Assembly: GCA_022866185.1 (NCBI GenBank)
Contig: JALHUG010000025.1
Location: 1-8,408 of the forward strand
Length of the DNA stretch: 8,408 nucleotides
Reading direction: 5' to 3'
Source of the DNA: Dehalococcoidia bacterium
Lineage (GTDB): Bacteria; Chloroflexota; Dehalococcoidia; SM23-28-2
The notes under the pieces were generated by a model. The model was not told where the DNA came from and ran no database searches. It worked only from the letters and a program-made list of their open reading frames with translations. Position numbers and translations under genes: made by a program. Numbering within the stretch: the stretch's first letter is position 1; each line of letters begins with the position of its first letter. Shown here piece by piece: positions 1-6,570 of the stretch.

Positions 1-132
1 AAGCGCGGCAAGCAGCAGGAGGCTCGCCCGGGGTGCGGGTGCCCCCATGCCGATCGAGTTCACGAGCACGAGACGATCGATCAGATCGGGCTCTTGCAGG
101 GCCAAGGCAAGCGCGATCGCTCCGCCCAAGGA
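1..132 (-). pseudogene. Alpha/beta-hydrolase fold protein, fragment cut at both ends
   Basis: Reading the minus strand from 132 down to 1 gives an open frame beginning SLGGAIALALALQEPD and continuing LIDRLVLVNSIGMG, then a leucine/alanine-rich helix. This is the usual alpha/beta-hydrolase sequence from the nucleophile elbow (G-x-S-x-G-G) through the next helix and the strand 'hxRLVLVNSIG'. The serine of the elbow is the codon at 130-132. The residues before it in the same frame (A, I) do not match the expected G-H, so the similarity stops there. The fragment also leaves the window at base 1, so neither its N-terminal half, its start, nor its acid and histidine catalytic residues are visible. 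The family covers esterases, epoxide hydrolases, haloperoxidases and C-C hydrolases; substrate cannot be told. It lies antisense to the apparent first codons of the hemD ORF, which shows those codons are not genuine hemD sequence. Confidence 0.72.
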
Positions 133-787
133 TATCGCCCCGCTGGATGAGGCCATCGCCAGGCTCCCCACCTACGACTGGCTGATCTTCACCAGCGCCA
201 ATGGTGTGGGCGCCTTTGTGGAGAGAATGAGCGAAAAGGGCCTGGATATCCAGGCCCTGGGGAGACAGAGAATCGCCGCCATCGGCCCAGCCACCGCCCA
301 GGTCCTCGCCGGCTACGGCCTGCGGGTCGACTACCTGCCCGACGTCTACACGACCGAGGAGATCGCCGCCGGTATCGGCGATGTCTCAGGACAACGCATC
401 CTTCTCCCGCGGGCCGAGCGGGCGCCGAAGCAACTGGCGCAGGCCCTGCGAGGCAAGGGGGCAGTGGTCGATGAGGTCGCTGCCTACCGAACGCTGGCCG
501 TCGCGGCACCGGACGAGCTGAAAGCGCTGCTGGCAGACGGGCAGGTCGATGTCGTCACCTTCACCAGCTCATCGACGGTGCGCAATCTGGTGGCGAGCCT
601 CCAAGGCCTCACGCCAGCCGATGTCTTGTCGCGCTGCCTGGTGGCCTGCATCGGGCCGGTCACCGCCAGGACGGCGGCGCGGCTGGGCATCCGCGTGGAC
701 GTGGTGGCCAAAAAGCACACGATCCCCGGCCTGGTGGAGGCGATTATCACCGCCGTGACTGAAAGAGGGCGAGACGATGAGCGCTGA
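47..787 (+). CDS. hemD: Uroporphyrinogen-III synthase, 5' end replaced
   Basis: HemD cyclises hydroxymethylbilane to uroporphyrinogen III with inversion of ring D, in the cytosol. The ORF has 246 codons. From about residue 24 it follows the family: PPKD...LDEAIARL, then YDWLIFTSANGV (43-54), IAAIGPATAQVL (76-87), the YTTEEIA stretch (101-107), RILLPRAERAP (117-127), VDVVTFTSSSTVRNL (167-181) and ACIGPVTARTA (200-210), i.e. both lobes of the bilobed fold. The first strand and helix of lobe 1 (normally a VLVTRP-type start of about 40 residues) are missing. Codons 1-24 are instead antisense to a hydrolase gene, so the ATG at 47 is fortuitous. The protein as read is unlikely to be fully functional unless the join is an artefact. 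The stop lies inside hemB (11-base overlap), implying translational coupling. HemD identity is secure; the true start lies outside this window or was lost. Confidence 0.85.
   Translation: MPIEFTSTRRSIRSGSCRAKASAIAPPKDIAPLDEAIARLPTYDWLIFTSANGVGAFVERMSEKGLDIQALGRQRIAAIGPATAQVLAGYGLRVDYLPDVYTTEEIAAGIGDVSGQRILLPRAERAPKQLAQALRGKGAVVDEVAAYRTLAVAAPDELKALLADGQVDVVTFTSSSTVRNLVASLQGLTPADVLSRCLVACIGPVTARTAARLGIRVDVVAKKHTIPGLVEAIITAVTERGRDDER
122..132. other. Breakpoint joining a hydrolase fragment to 5'-truncated hemD
   Basis: Left of this stretch the minus strand reads as an alpha/beta-hydrolase; right of it the plus strand reads as HemD. The bases in between (ccgcccaagga) fit both: on the minus strand they are the S-L-G-G of the hydrolase elbow, on the plus strand the P-P-K-D of HemD. 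Short shared sequence at a head-to-head join is typical of microhomology-mediated rearrangement and also of chimeras formed during multiple-displacement amplification or assembly. Confidence 0.6.
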
Positions 788-1817
788 GCAGACCGTCGAT
801 AGGCTACGGCTTCGCCGGCAGGCGAGGGAGAGCGAGGAGATAGCGACTGCTTTTCCTCACCGCCCGCGCCGCCTGCGGCGGCTCGATAACCTGCGCCGCC
901 TGGTGCGGGAGACCCGCCTCTCCGCCGATGACCTCATCTATCCCCTGTTCGTCGTTCACGGCCAGGGGGTCAGGGAGGAGATCGACTCCATGCCCGGAAC
1001 CTGCCACTGGTCACTCGACCTTCTCCCGACCGAGGCGGAGGAGGTCGCCGATCTGGGCATCCCGGGGGTGATCCTGTTCGGCATCCCCGCCATCAAGGAC
1101 GCCATCGGCAGCGAGAACTTCGACGATCACGGCATCGTCCAGGAGGCGATCCGCGCCATCAAGAAGGCGGTGCCGGAGCTGGTGGTGATCACCGACGTCT
1201 GCCTGTGCCAGTACACCGACCACGGCCACTGCGGCATCGTGGAGGACGGCCGCGTGCTCAACGACGAGACGCTGGACATCCTGGCGCGGGTGGCAGTGTC
1301 CCACGCCGCCGCCGGCGCCGACGTGGTGGCCCCCAGCGCGATGATGGACGGCCAGGTGGCCGCCATCCGCTCGGCGCTGGATGCGGCCGGCTGCACCGAG
1401 GTGGCCATCCTCTCCTACGCCGCCAAGTACGCCTCCGCCTTCTACGGCCCCTTCCGTGAGGCGGCGGATTCGGCCCCCCAGTTCGGCGACCGGCAGGGCT
1501 ATCAGATGGACCCAGCCAACGCCCGCGAGGCCCTGCGGGAGGTGGCCCTGGACATCGAGGAGGGAGCGGACATGGTGATGGTCAAGCCTGCCCTGGCCTA
1601 CCTGGACATCATCCGCCAGGTGCGCGAGGCCTTCGACCACCCCCTGGCCGCCTTCAGCGTCAGCGGCGAATACGCCATGGTCAAGGCGGCAGCGCAGCGG
1701 GGCTGGATCGACGAGAGGCGGGTGACCCTCGAGCTTCTCACCGCCATCAAGCGCGCGGGAGCAGACATGATCCTCACCTACTCCGCCAAGGATGTCGCCC
1801 GCTGGCTGCGTGAGTAG
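777..1817 (+). CDS. hemB: Delta-aminolevulinic acid dehydratase (porphobilinogen synthase)
   Basis: Condenses two molecules of 5-aminolevulinate to porphobilinogen in the cytosol, usually as an octamer. The product has 346 residues; the family usually has about 325-340, and the difference is a charged N-terminal extension before the conserved FPxxRPRRLRR segment (about 26-36). The two Schiff-base lysines are visible: K217 in LSYAAKYASAFYGPFREA and K270 in MVMVKPALAYLD. The cysteine cluster C142-x-C144...C152 in VCLCQYTDHGHCG marks the zinc-dependent type rather than the Asp-rich magnesium type. The AFSVSGEYAM motif near the C-terminus is also intact. It starts within the last codons of hemD, with an AGAGGG stretch about 7 bases upstream as ribosome binding site. 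Its stop is only 7 bases before the likely start of ahbD. Confidence 0.97.
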   Translation: MSAEQTVDRLRLRRQARESEEIATAFPHRPRRLRRLDNLRRLVRETRLSADDLIYPLFVVHGQGVREEIDSMPGTCHWSLDLLPTEAEEVADLGIPGVILFGIPAIKDAIGSENFDDHGIVQEAIRAIKKAVPELVVITDVCLCQYTDHGHCGIVEDGRVLNDETLDILARVAVSHAAAGADVVAPSAMMDGQVAAIRSALDAAGCTEVAILSYAAKYASAFYGPFREAADSAPQFGDRQGYQMDPANAREALREVALDIEEGADMVMVKPALAYLDIIRQVREAFDHPLAAFSVSGEYAMVKAAAQRGWIDERRVTLELLTAIKRAGADMILTYSAKDVARWLRE

Positions 1818-1824
1818 AGGGACG

Positions 1825-2919
1825 ATGGCGCTGGAATTCCTGCCCCGCCTCATCTTTTGGGAGACAACGGCCGGCTGCAACTTGCGCTGCATCCACTGCC
1901 GCCGCATCGACGTGGCCGACCGGCTGGTGCCGGAGGACCTGAGCACCGCCGAATCGAAGCAGCTCATCGACCAGATCGTGGCCTTCTGCAATCCTATCCT
2001 CGTCCTCTCCGGCGGCGAGCCCCTCATCCGGCCCGACATCTTCGACATTGCCGAGCACGCCGTGGCCAGGGGGCTGCGCGTCGCCCTGGCGACCAACGGC
2101 ACCCTCATCGATGAGCACATGGCCCAGCGCATCGTGGATGCGGGCATTCGGCGGGTGGCGGTCAGCCTGGACGGGGCCACGGCAGAGACGCACGACCCCT
2201 TTCGTGCGCTCCCTGGCTCCTTTGCTCAGGCCCTGGAAGGGATCGATCACCTGCGCAGGCAGGGGATGAGCGTGCAGGTCAATACCACCGTGGCCCGCCA
2301 CAACATCGATGAGCTGCCGCAGATCATGAGCCTGGCCCTCTCCCTGGGAGCCGACGCCCTCCACATCTTCCTCCTAGTGCCCGTCGGCTGCGGCGTGGAG
2401 ATCGCTGACGAGCAGATGATCTCCCCCCGCCAGTACGAGGAGGTGCTCAACTGGTTCTACGATCGGGATCAGGAAGGGCTGCTGGAGCTGAAGGCCACCT
2501 GCGCCCCCCACTACTTCCGCATCGTCCGCCAGCGGACGGCAGCGGAGAAGCGACAGCGACTCGCTGGGACCGCCGCCGCCAGCGACCTTCACAGCATGAC
2601 CAAGGGATGCCTGGCTGGAACCGGCGTCTGCTTCATCTCCCACAAGGGCGAGGTCTTCCCCTGCGGCTACCTGCCGCTGCCGGCGGGGAACGTGCGGGCG
2701 CAGCCCCTCCAGGAGATCTGGGAGAGGTCGAAGGTCTTCAGCGCCTTGCGAGAGCCCGAGCGTCTCCAGGGTAAGTGCGGCCGCTGCGAGTTCAAGCGCA
2801 TCTGCGGCGGCTGTCGGGCGAGAGCGTACGGCATGACCGGCAACTATCTGGACGAGGAGCCGTTCTGCATCTACGAGCCGCCTCTGCCACAACCGGCCCG
2901 CCTGAAGGAGAGCGGCTGA
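1825..2919 (+). CDS. ahbD: Radical SAM heme b synthase AhbD
   Basis: Radical SAM enzyme of the siroheme-dependent pathway. It oxidatively decarboxylates the two propionates of Fe-coproporphyrin III to vinyls, giving heme b. The 364-residue product opens LIFWETTAGCNLRCIHCRR; C18, C22 and C25 form the CxxxCxxC motif for the SAM-binding [4Fe-4S] cluster, and SGGEP lies at 62-66. The C-terminal SPASM-like region carries C262, C269, C280, C318, C321, C327, C330 and C348 (CLAGTGVCFISHKGEVFPCG, then GKCGRCEFKRICGGC, then EPFC), ligands for an auxiliary cluster. The stretches LNWFYDR and LKATCAPHYFRI (about 206-231) match AhbD rather than AhbC or NirJ. The ATG at 1825 was chosen because the family begins just before the FWE segment and AGAGGG lies 3 bases upstream. 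An in-frame ATG at 1792 would overlap hemB. A role in heme d1 synthesis (NirJ) is the alternative, but no nir genes are visible. Confidence 0.9.
   Translation: MALEFLPRLIFWETTAGCNLRCIHCRRIDVADRLVPEDLSTAESKQLIDQIVAFCNPILVLSGGEPLIRPDIFDIAEHAVARGLRVALATNGTLIDEHMAQRIVDAGIRRVAVSLDGATAETHDPFRALPGSFAQALEGIDHLRRQGMSVQVNTTVARHNIDELPQIMSLALSLGADALHIFLLVPVGCGVEIADEQMISPRQYEEVLNWFYDRDQEGLLELKATCAPHYFRIVRQRTAAEKRQRLAGTAAASDLHSMTKGCLAGTGVCFISHKGEVFPCGYLPLPAGNVRAQPLQEIWERSKVFSALREPERLQGKCGRCEFKRICGGCRARAYGMTGNYLDEEPFCIYEPPLPQPARLKESG
2905..2910 (+). promoter_or_regulatory. Shine-Dalgarno site for ahbC inside the ahbD 3' end
   Basis: AAGGAG sits 8 bases before the ATG at 2919. That ATG shares its A with the ahbD stop codon (TGATG). 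It decides the ahbC start: a longer in-frame reading from 2775 would only repeat ahbD sequence in another frame. The arrangement is a classic stop-restart site for translational coupling. Confidence 0.8.
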
Positions 2920-4175
2920 TGCTCAGCGTCTCCCGTCTGCTGAACGGCCCGGTCACACCCGGCGACCCCCTGCGCTACGGCCGCCTCACCTCCGAGGGGC
3001 CGTCGCACCTGCTTCACTACTCGCTCGACAAGAAGCCCATCGTGGTCTGGAACCTGACCCGCCGCTGCAACCTCCGCTGCGCCCACTGCTACGCCGACGC
3101 CACGGACAAGCCGCAGCCGGGGGAGATGACCACGGCCGAGGGCAGGCGGCTGATCGACGACCTGGCCGACTTCGCGGTGCCCGTCCTCCTCTTCTCCGGC
3201 GGCGAGCCCCTCCTGCGGGAGGACCTGTTCGAGCTGGCGGCCTACGCCGCGGGCAAGGGCATTCGCTGCGTCCTCTCCACCAACGGCACCCTCATCACCC
3301 CCGAGGTGGCAAGGCGGATCAAGGGGGCGGGTTTCTCCTACGTGGGGGTCAGCCTGGACGGCGTGGAAGCAGTGCACGACAGGATCCGGGGCAAGCAGGG
3401 GGCCTTCGAGGAGGCGCTGCAGGGCATCCGCCGCTGCCGCGATGCTGGCATCCCCGTCGGGCTGCGCTTCACCGTCCATGCAATGAACGTCGATGAGCTG
3501 CCAGCCGTATTCGACCTGGCGGAAGAAGAGAGAATCCCCCGCCTCTGCGTCTATCACCTGGCCTACGCCGGCCGAGGCGACAAGATGCGCCGCTTCGACC
3601 TGGGGCCCCGCCAGACGCGGGCGGCGGTGAACTACATCTTCCAGCGCTTGCAGGAGCTGCAGGCGCGGGGCATCGAGAAGGACATCCTCACTGTGGACAA
3701 CCACGCCGACAACGCCTACCTCTACCTGCGAGTGCAGAAGGAGCAACCCCAGCGGGCAGAGGAGGTCTATCAGATGCTGCGCTGGAATGGCGGGAACCAG
3801 TCGGGGATCGCCGTCGCCAGCGTCGATCCGCTGGGGCACCTGCACGTCGACCAGTTCTCCTGGCACCGCTCCCTGGGGGACGTTCGCCAGCGGCCGTTCG
3901 CCGAGATCTGGAGCGATACCAGCGATCCGGTCATGAGGGTGCTGAAGGATCGCAAGCCCCATCTCAAGGGGCGCTGTCGGGTCTGCAGATGGCTAGACGT
4001 CTGCAACGGCAACCTGCGGGTGCGGGCCGAGCGCTACTTCGGCGATTTCCTGGCTCCTGACCCCGCCTGCTACCTGACGGACGAGGAGATCGGCGTTGCG
4101 CCGGGGACGCCGGCAGCAGCGGAGGCGGCCAGATGGCCGGTGCCGGTGCAGGAGGAATCAGCGGGGCCGTGCTAG
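2919..4175 (+). CDS. ahbC: Radical SAM 12,18-didecarboxysiroheme deacetylase AhbC
   Basis: Radical SAM enzyme that removes the acetate side chains of 12,18-didecarboxysiroheme to give Fe-coproporphyrin III, the substrate of AhbD. The 418-residue product begins MLSVSRLLNGPVTPGDPLRY and continues with the DKKPIVVWNLTRRCNLRCAH segment typical of AhbC. C50, C54 and C57 make the CxxxCxxC cluster motif; FSGGEP is at 92-97. Further family marks are STNGTLITPE, YVGVSLDG, LAYAGRGDKM and LTVDNHADNAYLYLR. The C-terminal auxiliary-cluster region has C353, C356, C362 and C384 (GRCRVCRWLDVC, then DPACYLTDEEIG); after C362 it reads NGNLRVRAE, where AhbC, unlike AhbD, lacks the GGC cysteine. The start overlaps the ahbD stop by one base. 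The 3' end overlaps the next ORF by 43 bases if that ORF starts at 4133. A NirJ-type role in heme d1 is less likely for lack of other nir genes. Confidence 0.9.
   Translation: MLSVSRLLNGPVTPGDPLRYGRLTSEGPSHLLHYSLDKKPIVVWNLTRRCNLRCAHCYADATDKPQPGEMTTAEGRRLIDDLADFAVPVLLFSGGEPLLREDLFELAAYAAGKGIRCVLSTNGTLITPEVARRIKGAGFSYVGVSLDGVEAVHDRIRGKQGAFEEALQGIRRCRDAGIPVGLRFTVHAMNVDELPAVFDLAEEERIPRLCVYHLAYAGRGDKMRRFDLGPRQTRAAVNYIFQRLQELQARGIEKDILTVDNHADNAYLYLRVQKEQPQRAEEVYQMLRWNGGNQSGIAVASVDPLGHLHVDQFSWHRSLGDVRQRPFAEIWSDTSDPVMRVLKDRKPHLKGRCRVCRWLDVCNGNLRVRAERYFGDFLAPDPACYLTDEEIGVAPGTPAAAEAARWPVPVQEESAGPC
4121..4125 (+). promoter_or_regulatory. Shine-Dalgarno site for the ahbA-ahbB-hemL ORF
   Basis: GGAGG lies 7 bases before the ATG at 4133 and supports that start. 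A second candidate is AGGAGG at 4150-4155 before a GTG at 4169, but its spacing of 13 bases is long. The GTG start would remove 12 residues and shorten the overlap with ahbC to 7 bases. Both starts keep the whole first domain. Confidence 0.55.
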
Positions 4176-6454
4176 ACGCCGTCGATCGCCGCCTGCTCGA
4201 CCTCCTGCAGCGGGACTTCCCCCTGAACGCACGACCCTTCGCAGCGATCGGGGAGAGGATCGCGCTCTCGGAGGAAGAGGTGCTGGCCCGCGTGCGACGC
4301 CTCAAAGGCGCCGAGGAGGGGCGGCTCATCCGCCAGATCAGCGCCATCTTCGACACGACAGCCTTGGGCTACAAGAGCACCCTGGTGGCCATGCAGGTCC
4401 CCCAGGACGAGGTCGACCGGACGGCGGCGGCGATCAGCCGCCATCCAGGGGTCAGCCACAACTACCAGCGCAACCACGCCTGGAACCTGTGGTTCACGCT
4501 GGCCGTGCCCCCCGACGAGGACCTGGAGGCCTCTGTGCAGGCGCTGGTTGACGAGGCAGGCGGCCACCCCTATCGTCTGTTTCCGGCGCTGCGGGTCTTC
4601 AAGATCGGCGTGCACCTGGCTATGGAGGGCGCCGGCGACATTTCGCCCATCGACAGCCCTCAAGGGGGTCGCCCCACCCCGGCCGCCATCCCCAACGCGC
4701 GCGATAGGGCCTTCATCCGCGAGTTGCAGGAGGATATCGAGATCGTCCCCCAGCCCTTCGCGCGTGTGGCCGAGCGCCTGGCGGTGAGCCAGGACGAGGT
4801 CATCGCCTGGCTGCAACAGGCCAAGGCTGCGGGCTGGCTGCGTCGGTTCGCCGCCGTCCTGAGCCAGCGCCAGGCAGGTTATGTCGCCAACGGCATGATC
4901 GTCTGGCGGGTGCCGGAGGACAGCATCGAGAAGGTGGCGGCGGTTGCCGCAGCGCTGCCCCAGGTCAGCCACTGCTACCAGCGTCCCAGCTACCCTGACT
5001 GGCCCTACAGTCTCTTCATGCTGATCCACGCCAAGAGTAGGGAGGACTGCCGGGCCATCGCTGACAACATCTCCCAGGCGACGGGTGTCAGCGACTACGT
5101 CATCCTGTTCAGCACCAAGGAATACAAGAAGGAGCGAGTCAAGTACTTCGTCTCGACCCAGGAGGTTATGACAAGCAAGTCGCACGGTCTCTACAGCGAG
5201 GCCCAACGGTACATGCCGGGCGGCGTCAACAGCCCGGTGAGAGCGTTCAGCGCCGTCGGAGGGGAGCCACTGTTCATCGCCAGAGGCGAGGGCCCCTACA
5301 TCTACGACGTGGACGGCCGCCGCTACATCGACTACGTGCTCTCCTGGGGGCCCCTGATCCTGGGGCACGCCCACCCACAGGTGGTGAGCGCCCTGAAGGA
5401 GGCCGCGGAGCGAGGGATCAGCTACGGCGCACCTACCGCCCTGGAGACCGAGCTGGCCAAACGGGTGGTAGAGGCAGTGCCCTCCGTAGAGATGGTGCGC
5501 TTCGTCAACTCGGGCACCGAGGCCACGATGAGCGCCCTGCGCCTGGCCCGCGCCTACACAGGCAGGAGCAAGGTCATCAAGTTCGAGGGCTGCTACCACG
5601 GGCATGCCGACTTCCTCCTGGTGCGGGCGGGCTCGGGGCTGACCACCCTCGGCCTTCCCGACAGCGCCGGCGTGCCCCAGGGCACCGCCCAGGACACGCT
5701 GGTCGCCCCCTACAATGACCTAGAGGCCGTCGACAGGCTGTTCGGCGAGAATCGCGCTCAGATCGCCGCCGTGATCGTCGAGCCGGTGGCCGGGAACATG
5801 GGGGTGATACCCCCCGAGCCCGGCTTCCTGGCGGGCCTGCGAGCGGTGACCAAGGCGGAGGGGACGCTGCTCGTCTTCGACGAGGTGATCACCGGCTTTC
5901 GGGTGGCCTACGGCGGCGCCCAAGCCCTGTACGGCGTAACGCCCGACCTGACCTGCCTGGGCAAGGTCATCGGCGGCGGCCTGCCGGTCGGCGCCTACGG
6001 CGGCCGCAGCGAGATCATGGCGATGGTGGCACCCCTGGGCCCCGTGTATCAGGCAGGCACCCTCTCCGGCAACCCCCTGTGCATGACCGCTGGCATCGAG
6101 ACCCTCAAGGTGCTCGCGCAGCCCGGGGCCTACGAGCGCCTGGAGGAGAGCTCGGCGCGGCTGGCGGATGGCCTGCGCACGGCGGCCGAGGCGGCCAGGG
6201 TGCCCATCTTTCAGACGCGCGTCGGCTCCATGTTCTGCACCTTCTTCAGCACCGAGCGGGTTGTGGACTACGCCTCGGCCAAGCGGTCTGACACCGACAG
6301 GTACGCCCGCTTCTTCCGAGCGATGCTGGCGAGCGGCGTCTATCTGGCGCCCTCGCAGTTCGAGGCGGGCTTCCTCTCGCTGGCCCACAGCGAGCAGGAC
6401 ATCGAGCGCACCGTGCAGGCGGCGGAGGCGGCGTTCGCAGGGCTCGGCGGGTAG
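4133..6454 (+). CDS. ahbA-ahbB-hemL: AhbA-AhbB-HemL fusion: siroheme decarboxylase joined to glutamate-1-semialdehyde aminomutase
   Basis: One uninterrupted frame of 773 codons holds three complete enzymes' worth of sequence. Residues about 13-166 are AhbA: an AsnC/Lrp-like winged helix (LDAVDRRLLDLLQRDFPL) and a ferredoxin-like domain with SHNYQRNHAWNLWFT (108-122). A linker rich in G, P and S follows. Residues about 188-339 are AhbB, with SHCYQRPSYPDWPYSLF and the usual end KEYKKERVKYF. AhbA/B together decarboxylate siroheme to 12,18-didecarboxysiroheme. After six residues (VSTQEV), M346 begins a full-length HemL of 428 residues: PGGVNSPVRAF, VRFVNSGTEATMSALRLAR, FEGCYHGHAD, DEVITGFRV (D583, which pairs with the PLP ring nitrogen) and CLGKVIGGGLPVGAYGG with K611 as the PLP Schiff-base lysine. 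HemL converts glutamate-1-semialdehyde to ALA. AhbA-AhbB fusions (NirDL-like) are known in the wider family; adding HemL is unusual as far as I know. A lost stop codon or a sequence error at the second join, or internal initiation at 5168, are the alternatives. Confidence 0.9.
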   Translation: MAGAGAGGISGAVLDAVDRRLLDLLQRDFPLNARPFAAIGERIALSEEEVLARVRRLKGAEEGRLIRQISAIFDTTALGYKSTLVAMQVPQDEVDRTAAAISRHPGVSHNYQRNHAWNLWFTLAVPPDEDLEASVQALVDEAGGHPYRLFPALRVFKIGVHLAMEGAGDISPIDSPQGGRPTPAAIPNARDRAFIRELQEDIEIVPQPFARVAERLAVSQDEVIAWLQQAKAAGWLRRFAAVLSQRQAGYVANGMIVWRVPEDSIEKVAAVAAALPQVSHCYQRPSYPDWPYSLFMLIHAKSREDCRAIADNISQATGVSDYVILFSTKEYKKERVKYFVSTQEVMTSKSHGLYSEAQRYMPGGVNSPVRAFSAVGGEPLFIARGEGPYIYDVDGRRYIDYVLSWGPLILGHAHPQVVSALKEAAERGISYGAPTALETELAKRVVEAVPSVEMVRFVNSGTEATMSALRLARAYTGRSKVIKFEGCYHGHADFLLVRAGSGLTTLGLPDSAGVPQGTAQDTLVAPYNDLEAVDRLFGENRAQIAAVIVEPVAGNMGVIPPEPGFLAGLRAVTKAEGTLLVFDEVITGFRVAYGGAQALYGVTPDLTCLGKVIGGGLPVGAYGGRSEIMAMVAPLGPVYQAGTLSGNPLCMTAGIETLKVLAQPGAYERLEESSARLADGLRTAAEAARVPIFQTRVGSMFCTFFSTERVVDYASAKRSDTDRYARFFRAMLASGVYLAPSQFEAGFLSLAHSEQDIERTVQAAEAAFAGLGG
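5160..5165 (+). promoter_or_regulatory. Shine-Dalgarno-like AGGAGG at the AhbB-HemL join
   Basis: AGGAGG stands only 2 bases before the ATG at 5168, which is exactly where an independent HemL would start. The spacing is shorter than the usual 5-9 bases, so internal initiation would be weak at best. The site looks like a relic of a formerly separate hemL gene, or a means to make some free HemL in addition to the fusion. Confidence 0.4.
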
Positions 6455-6494
6455 GAGCCTAGGCGTCCTCTGGCACGCCGCCCGCTTTCACCCC

Positions 6495-6523
6495 TTGCTA
6501 AACCTCGCGGCTGCGAGTAGGAT
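6495..6523 (+). promoter_or_regulatory. Possible sigma-70-type promoter in the gap after hemL
   Basis: TTGCTA (6495-6500) and TAGGAT (6518-6523) are separated by exactly 17 bases, each matching four of six consensus positions. Transcription would begin near 6530, about 40 bases before the ATG at 6571. It lies in the only clear gap (6455-6570) between the heme operon and the following gene. No terminator hairpin was seen in this gap, so read-through from the operon is also possible. Confidence 0.4.
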
Positions 6524-6570
6524 CGAGCTGTCGGATTGGCAGCGCGAGCAGTTCATGGAGGAAGGACGAC

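Noticed and set aside
1792..1824. Longer AhbD start at 1792
   Set aside because: It has no properly spaced ribosome binding site and adds residues not expected before the family's conserved beginning; 1825 fits better.
1011..2180. Long minus-strand open frame antisense to hemB and ahbD
   Set aside because: It is the mirror of strongly GC3-biased real genes; the translation is rich in G, V, H and D with no family resemblance.
2775..2918. N-terminal extension of AhbC starting at 2775
   Set aside because: The extra 48 residues are ahbD sequence read in another frame, and the family N-terminus (MLSVSRLL) plus a strong Shine-Dalgarno fix the start at 2919.
2871..3962. Minus-strand open frame of 363 codons antisense to ahbC
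   Set aside because: Low-complexity V/G/D/A-rich translation opposite a well-recognised radical SAM enzyme.
1825..4175. Heme d1 (NirJ/NirDL) biosynthesis cluster
   Set aside because: The two radical SAM proteins match AhbD and AhbC signatures individually, the operon carries general heme precursor genes, and no nirS, nirF, nirE or nirN is present in the window.
4172..5605. Minus-strand open frame of 477 codons antisense to the fusion ORF
   Set aside because: A shadow of the AhbA-AhbB-HemL gene, whose plus-strand motifs are unmistakable.
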